Source of the DNA: Candidatus Dietzia intestinipullorum
Lineage (GTDB): Bacteria > Actinomycetota > Actinomycetes > Mycobacteriales > Mycobacteriaceae
DNA length: 34,228 bases
Direction: 5' to 3'
NCBI GenBank assembly: GCA_019119635.1
Contig: DWWP01000040.1
Coordinates: forward strand, 1 to 34,228
Of the stretch, positions 16,531 through 24,351 are shown piece by piece. Under the pieces are notes generated by a model. The model was not told where the DNA came from. It was given only the letters and a program-made list of their open reading frames with translations, and made no database searches. A program made the position numbers and the translations under genes. Position 1 is the stretch's first letter, and every line of letters starts with the position of its first letter.

Positions 16531-17751
16531 TCAGACCAGCGGCGTCACCGCGCCGCGCGAGTAGCGGGCGATCTGCCGCCGGATACGGCGGTCACCCCGG
16601 CGCTCGACCGCAACACGTACCCGCGGCGAGACGGTGGCGGCGCCGTGCAGAAGAAGGTTGGCGGGGATCACGAGGGCGGGGAACCACGGAAGTGCGGGCC
16701 GCAGCCCGAGCTCGCGCATCCCGGCCGGGCCGTTGAGATAGGTGGCGATGCTGCGGTGCCGGGCGATGTCCAGTCGGCCGCGCAGCGCGGCGGCGTGGGG
16801 GAACTCCGTCCCGCCGTAGGACGCCAGGAGCGACTCCGCGAGCACGCGGGAGTCGCCGTCAGGCGGGGGCGAGGTGCGCAGGAAGTGGTACATGTCGCGC
16901 AGTCCGCGCCGGGGAGCCGAGTGCAGGAACTGCTCCTCGACGCCCATGACGTGGCCCATCCACCGCCACAGGTGCATCACGGCCCGGGCGTCGGCGGGCG
17001 AATGCGGTATCCCCAGCACGAGTGTGCCCAGCAGGAACGTCGCGGAGAACAATCCGTTGGTGGCGGCCATGTCGGCCTGGTTGATCGGAAGCCCCTTGGC
17101 CTCGACGTCCCAGCCCTTCGAGAGCATCGTGCGGTTGACGCGCGCGTGCATGAGCCGCACGTGCACGGTCATCTCCCAGCCGGGCCGGCCCGGGCGCCAC
17201 CCGTCCGGCGCGGCCACCGCGTGCCACCAGGCCATGGTCTCGCCGACCCGTCGTGCGGTCCCCTCGCCGGTGAGCCGGCCGGTGGCCACCAGGACCGCGG
17301 TCGTGGCGGCGGGTCGGTAGCCGCCGAGCAGCGCGAGGTCGCCCAGCACGTCCTGGCCGGTGAGACCCGCCCGCATGCAGGCGCGGGCGCCCCGGGCCGC
17401 GAGCTCCGGGTCCACCCAGTCGGGGATCCGCGTCACCGAGTCCACGAAACGGCGGAGCTCGTCCGGCTCCCCCGTGGGGACCGGCTCACCGGCGACCGCC
17501 GCCCGCAGCGCCTCGTGCACGCGGACCATCGAGGTCCGGCGGTCGGCTATCGCTCCGAGCACACCGTCCGCGAGGGGGTCACCGGCCCGGAGGGCGGTCG
17601 CGATCCGCTCCCGCTCGGCCGCCGTCGGCCCCGACCGGCCCTGGGCGAACGGCCGGAGCATGCGCCCGGCGCGCCGCCCCCACACCTCGTCCGCCGCGAA
17701 CCGGGCCGGCGGCCCGGGCGCGGCGCGGCGGCTCGGGGTCGTCGCGGTCAC
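16531..17751 (-). CDS. Lcp/MpaB-superfamily (DUF2236) oxygenase, Lcp-like
   Basis: A 406-residue member of the DUF2236 superfamily, closest in pattern to latex-clearing protein. In Streptomyces LcpK30 haem-site residues are Arg164, Thr168, Arg195 and His198 (from memory); here Arg168, Thr172, Arg199 and His202 occur with exactly the same spacings in ARRVGET and VHVRLMHARVN, so haem binding is likely. The following block LPINQADMAATNGLFSATFLLG is also Lcp-like. No Tat signal is seen, unlike secreted Lcp, so it probably works inside the cell on an imported substrate. The GTG at 17751 is chosen for GGGAGGT at the right distance; the frame opens to 17793 but would overlap the upstream gene. It is the third gene of the ALDH operon and ends 10 bp from the convergent TetR gene. 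Confidence 0.85.
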   Translation of the reverse strand: MTATTPSRRAAPGPPARFAADEVWGRRAGRMLRPFAQGRSGPTAAERERIATALRAGDPLADGVLGAIADRRTSMVRVHEALRAAVAGEPVPTGEPDELRRFVDSVTRIPDWVDPELAARGARACMRAGLTGQDVLGDLALLGGYRPAATTAVLVATGRLTGEGTARRVGETMAWWHAVAAPDGWRPGRPGWEMTVHVRLMHARVNRTMLSKGWDVEAKGLPINQADMAATNGLFSATFLLGTLVLGIPHSPADARAVMHLWRWMGHVMGVEEQFLHSAPRRGLRDMYHFLRTSPPPDGDSRVLAESLLASYGGTEFPHAAALRGRLDIARHRSIATYLNGPAGMRELGLRPALPWFPALVIPANLLLHGAATVSPRVRVAVERRGDRRIRRQIARYSRGAVTPLV

Positions 17752-17758
17752 CGGCCAC

Positions 17759-18814
17759 TCACCTCCCGTGCGCCACCGGACAGCCCCCGGCACGGGTGCC
17801 GCGTGGCTGGATCGGACACGCTCCCAGATCCGCCGGCCGGTATCCCACCGGATAGCCGGGATAGGTGCGGTTCTCGGTGCCCTCCGTGCCGAGCGCGACC
17901 CGGCGCACCGGCATCCAGCGCACGGCCGCGGACCGGGCCCGTAGCGCGGCGGACCCGAGTCGGCGCAGGGTGGGCGACGGCGACCGGAAGCCGAACGCCC
18001 GGATCATCTCGTCGTCCACCAGCGAGAGCACGACCTTCCGCACGGCAGGGCGCGTCCACGCGGGGTACCACGCGCACATCAGCTCGAGCGTGTAGGTCCC
18101 GATCGCCTCGTTGTGGGGGTCGTAGCAGAACTCGCGCGCCTCGTAGTCGTCGCGCCACCGCCGGAACTCGCCGATGTCCTCGGGGATGTCGGAGATGTTC
18201 ATCCGCTGGCCCACCGCCCGGTAGAAGTGGAACGCGGCGAGCCGCTCGTGCGGGTGGAGTCGACGCCATCCCACGGAGTCGATCCACTCCAGCGGCTCGT
18301 AGATGAACGTCGACAGCACATACAGCATGTCGTCATTCGTGATCTCGTACCGCGCGTGCTGCCGGTTGATCACCCGCAGCGCCTCTCTCCCGCGGGGCGT
18401 GTCGACACCGTGCTCGACCAGCTCGGCCATGAGCAGCGCGGTGTCGTCGTAGCGCTGTTGTGGGCGGTCCCGGAACTCGCCCGCCTCCGCGAGGACCGCG
18501 GAGACCGACGGCACGCAGAACGTCCGGTAGAGCGCCAGCTCGAGGGAGCGTTGGTAGTCCCAGGGGAACTCGTACGCCGCGGTGATCCGGTGGATCTCCG
18601 CCGCATCCGCCACCGGGTCCAGGCCCGCGATCACGTCACGCCAGTACCAGCGACCGGGGCGCCGCGGGACCGCCGCCGTGACCGGGTGCTCCTCCTCCGG
18701 ATCCGCGACCATCGCGGCGGGGATCGCGCCGAAGACCCCGGGGAGTGCCGCGGGCCCGGCGTCCGCCGACCTCGTCGTCGGGACCCGGGGCGTCGGCGTG
18801 GGTGTCGCCGTCAT
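17759..18814 (-). CDS. MpaB-family oxygenase
   Basis: A 351-residue member of the MpaB/DUF2236 group distinct from its neighbour. Marks: YEFPWDYQRSLELALYRTF (81-99), RYDDT with the R-x3-T pair Arg121/Thr125, INRQHARYEITNDDMLYVLSTFIYEP with presumed haem ligand His153, and GWRRLHPHERLAAFHFYRAVGQRMNISDIP. Fungal MpaB cleaves a double bond in a farnesyl side chain; the exact reaction here is unknown. No signal peptide is visible. The C-terminal tail (RPADLGACPI...GGCPVAHGR) has two Cys and resembles tails of haem proteins such as cytochromes P450 only superficially. The start is 6 bp behind the ALDH stop and the end 7 bp before the next GTG, so the three genes are one operon. Confidence 0.83.
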   Translation of the reverse strand: MTATPTPTPRVPTTRSADAGPAALPGVFGAIPAAMVADPEEEHPVTAAVPRRPGRWYWRDVIAGLDPVADAAEIHRITAAYEFPWDYQRSLELALYRTFCVPSVSAVLAEAGEFRDRPQQRYDDTALLMAELVEHGVDTPRGREALRVINRQHARYEITNDDMLYVLSTFIYEPLEWIDSVGWRRLHPHERLAAFHFYRAVGQRMNISDIPEDIGEFRRWRDDYEAREFCYDPHNEAIGTYTLELMCAWYPAWTRPAVRKVVLSLVDDEMIRAFGFRSPSPTLRRLGSAALRARSAAVRWMPVRRVALGTEGTENRTYPGYPVGYRPADLGACPIQPRGTRAGGCPVAHGR

Positions 18815-18820
18815 CTCACA

Positions 18821-20317
18821 TCACATCTTTCCCTGGACATTCGCGAGCATCCACCGGACCACCCTGAGGTCCCGCGGCTTGCGCGTCATGGTCATGAGGT
18901 TGAGTGGCGCGGGGAACTTCTGGACGGTGAGGGCCTTGGGCCGCGAGAACTCCCGCAGACCGTCGGCGCCGTGGATGCGGCCGAAGCCCGACGCCCCGGA
19001 GCCGCCGAAGGGCAACGACGGGATGCCGGCGAAGGCCAGGAACGCGTTGACCGACACCATGCCCGTGTCGAGCTTCTCCGCCAGGGCGAGACCACGCCGG
19101 CGGTCCTTGGTGAAGATCGAGCCACCGAGCCCGTACGAGCCGGCATTGGCCTTGTCCACCGCCTCCTCCAGGTCCCGCACCGAGTTGATGACCACGGTCG
19201 GGCCGAACGTCTCCTCGGTCATCGCCGTGGAGTCCTCCGGGACGTCCACCAGGACCACCGGCTCGATCAGCTTCTCGCCCACCGAGTCGTCGGAGCCGAC
19301 GGTGGCCCGCCCGCCTCTGGCCAGGGCGTCCCGGACGTGCCGGCGCACGATGTCGACCTGCCCGGCCAGCGTCATGGGTCCGTAGCTGGAGGCCGCGGTC
19401 ATGCCGGGGTCCAGCGCGCGCACCTTGGCGGTGAACGTCTCGACGAAGCGGTCCTTGACGTCCTCGTGCACGTAGATCCGCTCGACGCCCGCGCAGGTCT
19501 GTCCCGCGTTGCCCATCGCGCCGAACACCGCCTGGTCGGCCGCCGACTCGATATCCGCGTCCGCGTCCACGAGCATGGCGTCCTTGCCGCCGCCCTCGAT
19601 GACCACCGGGGTCAGCGTCTCGGCGCAGGCGGCCATGACCTTGCGTCCCGTGGCCGCCGAGCCGGTGAAGGCCATCTTGTCGACGCCCGCGTGGCACAGT
19701 GCGTTGCCGGTCGAGCCGTCGCCCGTGACGGTCTGGATGAGCGGCTGCGAGGCGCCGAGCGAGTCCCACACCTCGGCGAGCCACACTCCCACTCCCGGCG
19801 TGAGCTCACTGGGCTTGAAGACCACCGCGTTGCCGGCCGCCATCGCGTACGACAGCGTGCCCATCGGGGTGAAGGCCGGGTAGTTCCACGGGCCGATCGC
19901 CCCGACCACGCCGTAGGGCTGGTACTCGACGTACGCCTTCTGGTTACTCATGAGCAGGCCCGCCGAGACCGGCCGGCGGCGCAGCACCTTGTCGGCGTTC
20001 TTGGCCGCCCACTCCAGGTGGCTCACCGTGAGCAGGACCTCCAGCAGCGAGTCCTCGGTCGGCTTGCCGGTTTCCGCCGTGATGAGGTCCGCGAGCTCGT
20101 CCGAGCGTGTGGCGACGGCCCGCTTGTACTCGAGCAGCCACTCCTTGCGCCCGCGGGGACCCTGGGTGGCCCACCACCGTGCGGCGGCACGGGCGCGCTC
20201 GACCGCCAGGGCCACCTCTTCCGGGCCGGCGACCGGGTACTCGGCCAGGGTCGTGCCGTCGCGCGGGTCGATGCTCGCGAAGGTCGTTCCGATCCTTGAG
20301 GGCTCGGTGGTCGTCAT
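18821..20317 (-). CDS. NAD(P)-dependent aldehyde dehydrogenase
   Basis: A 498-residue aldehyde dehydrogenase that oxidises an aldehyde to an acid in the cytoplasm. Active-site residues are all visible: Asn145 in GPWNYP, Lys168 in FKPSE, Glu241 in IEGGGKDA and catalytic Cys275 in NAGQTCAG; the cofactor-binding FTGSAATGR is at 217-225. The hydrophobic C-terminus (MRK-type tail with PLNLMTMTRKPRD) is compatible with membrane-near work on lipid aldehydes. It is first in an operon with two MpaB/Lcp-type oxygenases, enzymes whose characterised relatives release aldehydes, so it is a good candidate to oxidise their product. The divergent promoter with site C lies upstream. Confidence 0.93.
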   Translation of the reverse strand: MTTTEPSRIGTTFASIDPRDGTTLAEYPVAGPEEVALAVERARAAARWWATQGPRGRKEWLLEYKRAVATRSDELADLITAETGKPTEDSLLEVLLTVSHLEWAAKNADKVLRRRPVSAGLLMSNQKAYVEYQPYGVVGAIGPWNYPAFTPMGTLSYAMAAGNAVVFKPSELTPGVGVWLAEVWDSLGASQPLIQTVTGDGSTGNALCHAGVDKMAFTGSAATGRKVMAACAETLTPVVIEGGGKDAMLVDADADIESAADQAVFGAMGNAGQTCAGVERIYVHEDVKDRFVETFTAKVRALDPGMTAASSYGPMTLAGQVDIVRRHVRDALARGGRATVGSDDSVGEKLIEPVVLVDVPEDSTAMTEETFGPTVVINSVRDLEEAVDKANAGSYGLGGSIFTKDRRRGLALAEKLDTGMVSVNAFLAFAGIPSLPFGGSGASGFGRIHGADGLREFSRPKALTVQKFPAPLNLMTMTRKPRDLRVVRWMLANVQGKM

Positions 20318-20338
20318 CGGATGCGTCCTCTCACTTTA

Positions 20339-20388
20339 GATCACATATATTTGATGTACGATGCAGTGATACTGGACACATTAGTCGA
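20339..20388. promoter_or_regulatory. Candidate regulon operator, site C (ALDH/acyl-CoA dehydrogenase promoter)
   Basis: GATCACATATAT (20339-20350) equals site B and ATATATTTGAT (20345-20355) equals site A; together they form the imperfect palindrome ATCACATATATTTGAT (20340-20355). ATTAGTCGA (20380-20388) matches the reverse complement of site A. The region is the 117-bp gap between divergent starts at 20317 and 20435. This site links A and B into one family. Confidence 0.6.
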
Positions 20389-20434
20389 TGGTGTCCATCT
20401 CCGATACCCCACCGAGCGGAAACCGAGGCGTGCA

Positions 20435-21574
20435 GTGTTCGACATCCTGACCGAAGAACAGAAGGCCTTCGCCGCGGCGATCGATGATTTCTGCGCCCGC
20501 GAGGTCGGGGGCCCAGAGTCGCGGCGCGCCCTCATCGACGAGGGCGGCACGCACTCCTCGACCATCTACTCCAAGTACGCCGACCTCGGCTGGCTGGGGC
20601 TCACCGTCCCCGAGGAGTACGGCGGGGCCGACGCCGGCGCCGTCGAACTGTGCCTCCTGCTGGAGCACTCCCTCAAGGGCCTGGCGCCCATCGGCGGCAT
20701 CGGCCCCACGCTCATCACCGCCGCCGCCTACCAGAGGTTCGGCAGCGAGGAACAGCGCAGGCGCGCGCTCGAGCTGGTGGTGAACGGCGGCACGCTGTCC
20801 ATCTCCATGTCCGAGCCCGGCGCCGGCTCCGACGTCGCCGCGCTGCGGTGCAGGGCCGAGCGCGACGGCGACGACTGGGTGATCTCCGGCCAGAAGACCT
20901 GGTGCTCCAACGCCCACTTCGCCGACCGCATCCTGCTGGTCGCCCGCACCGACTCGTCGGGAAAGAAGCACGAGGGCATCACCATGTTCGACGTGCCGGC
21001 CGACCTCCCGGGCCTGCAGATCACCGGAATCGACACCATGGGCGGCAAGGAGGTCAACGACCTCTACTTCACCGACGTGCGCCTGCCCGCGGACTCCGTG
21101 GTCGGCGAGGTCGGCGGCGGCTGGCAGCAGCTCATGACGGGCCTCAACACCGAGCGGCTCATCCTGGCGGCGATGCAGCTCGGCGTGGCCCAGCGCGCCT
21201 TCGACGACTGCCTGAGGTTCGTCCGCGAACGCGAGCAGTTCGGCCGCCCCGTCGGGTCGTTCCAGGTGATCCGCCACCGGATGGCCGACCTGGCCACCGA
21301 GATCGAGGCCACCCGCCTGCTGGTCTACGCCGTGGCCGCGAAGGTCGACGACGACCCGCAGGCCCTGTTCCCCCGCGAGGCCTCGATGGCCAAGCTCAAG
21401 GCCACCGAGCTCAGTAAGCGCGTGACCCTCGAGTGCATGCAGTCGATGGGCGGCTACGGCTACGCCACCGAATACGGCATGGAGCACCTGGTGCGCCAGG
21501 CCGTGGTGTCGACCGTCTACGGCGGGACCAACGAGGTCCAGCGCGACATCATCGGGAAGACGTACGGGCTATGA
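20435..21574 (+). CDS. Acyl-CoA dehydrogenase
   Basis: A 379-residue FAD enzyme that makes a 2,3-enoyl-CoA. Typical segments: EQKAFAAAIDDFCAREV at the start, ISMSEPGAGSDVAALRCRAE (FAD/substrate loop), REREQFGRPVGSFQVIRHRMAD, MQSMGGYGYATEYGMEHLVRQAVVSTVYGGTNEVQRDIIG. The usual catalytic Glu of YEGT is Gly here (YGGT); instead GLNTERLILA carries a Glu at the position used by isovaleryl- and long-chain acyl-CoA dehydrogenases, so a branched or long substrate is possible. GTG at 20435 gives the normal family length and has GAGG six bases upstream; the frame opens earlier (20321) but would cover site C. It overlaps the next gene as ATGA. Confidence 0.92.
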   Translation: MFDILTEEQKAFAAAIDDFCAREVGGPESRRALIDEGGTHSSTIYSKYADLGWLGLTVPEEYGGADAGAVELCLLLEHSLKGLAPIGGIGPTLITAAAYQRFGSEEQRRRALELVVNGGTLSISMSEPGAGSDVAALRCRAERDGDDWVISGQKTWCSNAHFADRILLVARTDSSGKKHEGITMFDVPADLPGLQITGIDTMGGKEVNDLYFTDVRLPADSVVGEVGGGWQQLMTGLNTERLILAAMQLGVAQRAFDDCLRFVREREQFGRPVGSFQVIRHRMADLATEIEATRLLVYAVAAKVDDDPQALFPREASMAKLKATELSKRVTLECMQSMGGYGYATEYGMEHLVRQAVVSTVYGGTNEVQRDIIGKTYGL

Positions 21575-22056
21575 GCGCCGCCGACGCCGAACTGGCGCAG
21601 CTCCGTGCCCTGGACGTGGTCCCCTCCGACAGGGTCGTCGCACTGTGGGACCGCCTCGTCCCCGCCCGCGTCGACGACATCGCCGGCAGCCGCTGGAGGG
21701 GCACCGGCCTCGACACCGGGCACCCGATGTTCGCCACGCTCGGCGAGATGCGCTGGTGGGGCAAGGACTTCACCGATCCGCGCAAGGTCGATCCGATCCT
21801 GGTGACCGATGAGTCCGGCGAGGTCGTGCCCGACACCTCCGCGACCGGCGGCGGCGGGGCGTCACTGTGGGAGGTCTCCTTCCGCGACCGCCCGACTGCG
21901 TCCATGGTGTACGACCGACTGCCGGTGATCGACCACTTCGCCGTCGTCACCTCCGACGCCGACGGCCGGCCCACCACCCTCCTCGCGGTGATGAACGGCC
22001 GCGGCACCGTCTCCGGCGGCGAGCATTTCTGGTTTGTGCTGGACCGCGAGCGCTGA
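21571..22056 (+). CDS. GXWXG/DUF4334 domain protein
   Basis: A 161-residue protein of two small domains: the first (about 22-75) with AGSRWRGTGLDTGHPMF and MRWWGKDFTDPRKVDPIL resembles the GXWXG domain, and the second (about 95-158, SLWEVSFRDRPTASMVYDRLPVIDHF and LLAVMNGRG) resembles DUF4334. The biochemical role of this family is not established as far as I know. It is translationally coupled to the acyl-CoA dehydrogenase (ATGA overlap), so it probably belongs to the same catabolic step or binds the same ligand. It ends 20 bp before the convergent ABC operon. Confidence 0.75.
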   Translation: MSAADAELAQLRALDVVPSDRVVALWDRLVPARVDDIAGSRWRGTGLDTGHPMFATLGEMRWWGKDFTDPRKVDPILVTDESGEVVPDTSATGGGGASLWEVSFRDRPTASMVYDRLPVIDHFAVVTSDADGRPTTLLAVMNGRGTVSGGEHFWFVLDRER

Positions 22057-22076
22057 CCCGTCGCGCGAACCCCGCC

Positions 22077-22316
22077 TCAGCCGCGCTTGACCGCCCGGTC
22101 GGCCCGGCGCCACACGCGGAACGTGTACCAGGACGCCGCCAGCATGAGCAGCAGCACGACGGACGCCCAGATCGACGGGCGGCCGGTCGCGATCAGCCCC
22201 ACCGCGTTGACCAGCGCGAGGAGCGTGAAGAACCCGACGAATCCGCCGAGGACCTCGAGCCGCTGCCGCGTCCCCAGCGCGTCGCCGCCCGAACGCCCGC
22301 CACCACCGCGTGCCAT
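22077..22316 (-). CDS. Small two-helix membrane protein in the sugar ABC operon
   Basis: A 79-residue protein with a Gly/Arg-rich start, two hydrophobic helices (about 21-45, VLGGFVGFFTLLALVNAVGLIATG, and 49-67, SIWASVVLLLMLAASWYTF) and a basic end RVWRRADRAVKRG. ATG at 22316 lies 2 nt after the permease stop, without a strong Shine-Dalgarno, so coupling to the permease is likely. I do not recognise a family. It could be an accessory subunit of the transporter. Confidence 0.6.
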   Translation of the reverse strand: MARGGGGRSGGDALGTRQRLEVLGGFVGFFTLLALVNAVGLIATGRPSIWASVVLLLMLAASWYTFRVWRRADRAVKRG

Positions 22317-22318
22317 GG

Positions 22319-23263
22319 TCAGTTCTTGAGTCCGCCGGAGGTGAGCCCGGAGACGATGCGCCGCTGGAAGATCAGCACCATGATCACCAGCGGCACGGTG
22401 ACCAACGCGCCGGCCGCCATGATCGCCGCATACGGCGGCGTGTACGGGTTGATGCCGGAGAAGCGCGCGATCGCCACCGTGACCGGCTCGGTGCCGGTGG
22501 TGGAGAGCTGCTGCGACAGCAGGAATTCGTTCCAGGTGATGATGAACGCGAGGATCGCGGTGGTGAACAGCGCGGGCGCGGCGAGCGGCAGGATGATCTT
22601 GACGAACGCCTGCCCGCGGGTGGCACCGTCGACCCGCGCGGCCTCCTCCAGTTCCCACGGCAGGTCGTTGAAGAACGACGTGAGCGTGTAGATGGTCAGC
22701 GGCAGCGCGAACGAGATGTTGGGGATGATCAGCGCCTGGTAGGTGCCGATCCAGCCGATGTCGGTGAACAACTGGAACAGCGGGGTCACCAGGGCGACGC
22801 CGGGGAACATCGAGGCCGCGAGGATCACGCCGGTGACGAGGAACTTGCCGCGGAACTCCACTCGCGCCAGCGCATAGGCGGTGAAGACGCCGAACAGCAG
22901 GGCCAGAGCCGTCGTGACGGAGCTGATGAGGACCGAGTTGATGATCGCGCCGAGGAAGTTGTTGCCCTGCTCGCGGGACAGCGCCTCCGCGAAGTTCTCC
23001 ATGGTGAAGTTCGACGGCACCGGGTTGGAGGAGAACACCAGCCGGTTGTCGCGGAGCGAGGTGACCAGCATCCAGTAGAACGGCGCGAGCCCCCAGATGA
23101 GGATGAGCACGGCCCCGATGTACGTACCGATCCTCGGGCCGAGAGGCCCCCGGGGGGCGCGGATCACCTCGTCGTCGTCCGGGAGTCCCGCGCCGGCGCG
23201 GGCCAGCGCGGGGGCCGGTGCCGTCGACGACGACGAGGCCGAATCGGTCGCTCGATCGCTCAC
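22319..23263 (-). CDS. Carbohydrate ABC transporter permease, MalG/SugB type
   Basis: A 314-residue inner membrane permease of the CUT1 family with six predicted helices after a Ser/Ala-rich cytoplasmic start. The EAA loop EEAARVDGATRGQAFVKIILPLAAPAL is complete and should dock onto the ATPase. GTG at 23263 overlaps the stop of the other permease as GTGA and has AAGGAGGAG upstream. Larger open frames through this region merge two genes in different frames and are not real. Likely partner of the lipoprotein at 24352 and the ATPase at 26764. Confidence 0.92.
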   Translation of the reverse strand: MSDRATDSASSSSTAPAPALARAGAGLPDDDEVIRAPRGPLGPRIGTYIGAVLILIWGLAPFYWMLVTSLRDNRLVFSSNPVPSNFTMENFAEALSREQGNNFLGAIINSVLISSVTTALALLFGVFTAYALARVEFRGKFLVTGVILAASMFPGVALVTPLFQLFTDIGWIGTYQALIIPNISFALPLTIYTLTSFFNDLPWELEEAARVDGATRGQAFVKIILPLAAPALFTTAILAFIITWNEFLLSQQLSTTGTEPVTVAIARFSGINPYTPPYAAIMAAGALVTVPLVIMVLIFQRRIVSGLTSGGLKN

Positions 23264-24249
23264 CGGATCTCCTCCTTCTTTCCGGTCCTGTCCTCGACGA
23301 CGTTGGCTCCGAGGAATTTCACCATGACAAAGGCGACGGCGAAGATCATCAGGAACACCAGCGTCGAGATCGCGGACGCGCTGTTGAAGTCGCCCGTCCG
23401 CATCTCGTTGACCACCAACATCGACACGGTCGCGGTGTGGGACGCGGAGTTGGGCGACACGAGGATCACCGGCAGGTCGTACATGCGCAGCGCGTCGAGG
23501 GTCCGGAAGAGGATGGCCACCATGAGCGCGGGGCGCACCAGCGGCAGGGTGATCCTGGTGAACTGCTGCCACCGGGAGGCCCCGTCGACGCGGGCGGCCT
23601 CGTAGACGTCGCCCGGGATCATCTGGAGACCGGCGAGGATGAGCAGCGCCATGAACGGCGCGGTCTTCCACGTGTCGGCCACGATGATCGCCAGCCGGGA
23701 GTAGACGGGGTCGGTGGTCCAGGCGATGTCCGCGCCGAGGATCGTGTTGGCGATGCCCTCGGGCGCGAAGATGAACGCCCACAATTTGGCGGTGACAGCG
23801 GTGGGGATCGCCCACGGCACGAGCACCGCGGCCCGCAGCAGGGACCGACCCCAGATGCTCTTTCCCATGATCACGGCCATGGTGAAGCCCAGAACGGTCT
23901 CCAGCGAGACCGTGGTGACGGTGAAGAAGAGCGTGTTGGCCATCGCCGGCCAGAAGTCCACCGAGGAGACCCCCGGCGGGCACGTGACGGTGCCGTCGCC
24001 GCCGGGGCCGGGGCACGCCTGGGTGAGCCAGTAGAGGTAGTGCTGGATTCCCGCGAAGCCGCCTTCGGAGAACATCCCGGTGGCCGGGTCGAGGCCGCGG
24101 TCGGCCTGGAACGACAGGTAGAGCGCGCGGATGATCGGGTACCCGATCACCACGGCGAGGATGGCCAGCGCGGGGCCCACCATCCACACCGGCCGCCAGT
24201 CGAATTTCTTGGTGACCAACGGGGCCGCGGATTTCTCGCTCGTCGTCAT
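23260..24249 (-). CDS. Carbohydrate ABC transporter permease, MalF/SugA type
   Basis: A 329-residue permease with six predicted helices and a large loop between the first and second (about 50-100) containing two Cys (QACPGPGGDGTVTCPPG) that may form an external disulfide. EAA loop: YEAARVDGASRWQQFTRITLPLVRPAL. GAGGAGC precedes the ATG. The gene follows the binding-protein gene, from which it is separated by a strong hairpin. Confidence 0.92.
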   Translation of the reverse strand: MTTSEKSAAPLVTKKFDWRPVWMVGPALAILAVVIGYPIIRALYLSFQADRGLDPATGMFSEGGFAGIQHYLYWLTQACPGPGGDGTVTCPPGVSSVDFWPAMANTLFFTVTTVSLETVLGFTMAVIMGKSIWGRSLLRAAVLVPWAIPTAVTAKLWAFIFAPEGIANTILGADIAWTTDPVYSRLAIIVADTWKTAPFMALLILAGLQMIPGDVYEAARVDGASRWQQFTRITLPLVRPALMVAILFRTLDALRMYDLPVILVSPNSASHTATVSMLVVNEMRTGDFNSASAISTLVFLMIFAVAFVMVKFLGANVVEDRTGKKEEIR

Positions 24250-24289
24250 TCGTCAGCTCCTCGCCCCTCCACGCGCACCGGAACCGGGC

Positions 24290-24332
24290 GGGCCGGTGGG
24301 CCCGGGACACGTTACCCGGAGCCCACCGGCCC
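24290..24332 (-). other. Intercistronic stem-loop between binding protein and permease genes
   Basis: GGGCCGGTGGGC (24290-24301) pairs perfectly with GCCCACCGGCCC (24321-24332). Inside, CCGGG (24302-24306) pairs with CCCGG (24315-24319), leaving one bulged base and an 8-nt loop: 17 pairs in all. No U-run follows on the transcript, so it is not a standard terminator. A stable structure at this place can protect the upstream message or attenuate the permease part. Confidence 0.65.
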
Positions 24333-24351
24333 CTCCTCTCGGACCGTCAGG

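Noticed and set aside
22319-24310. Apparent 663-residue fusion permease
   Set aside because: The first half is the other permease out of frame; each permease has its own ribosome site and the two overlap as GTGA.
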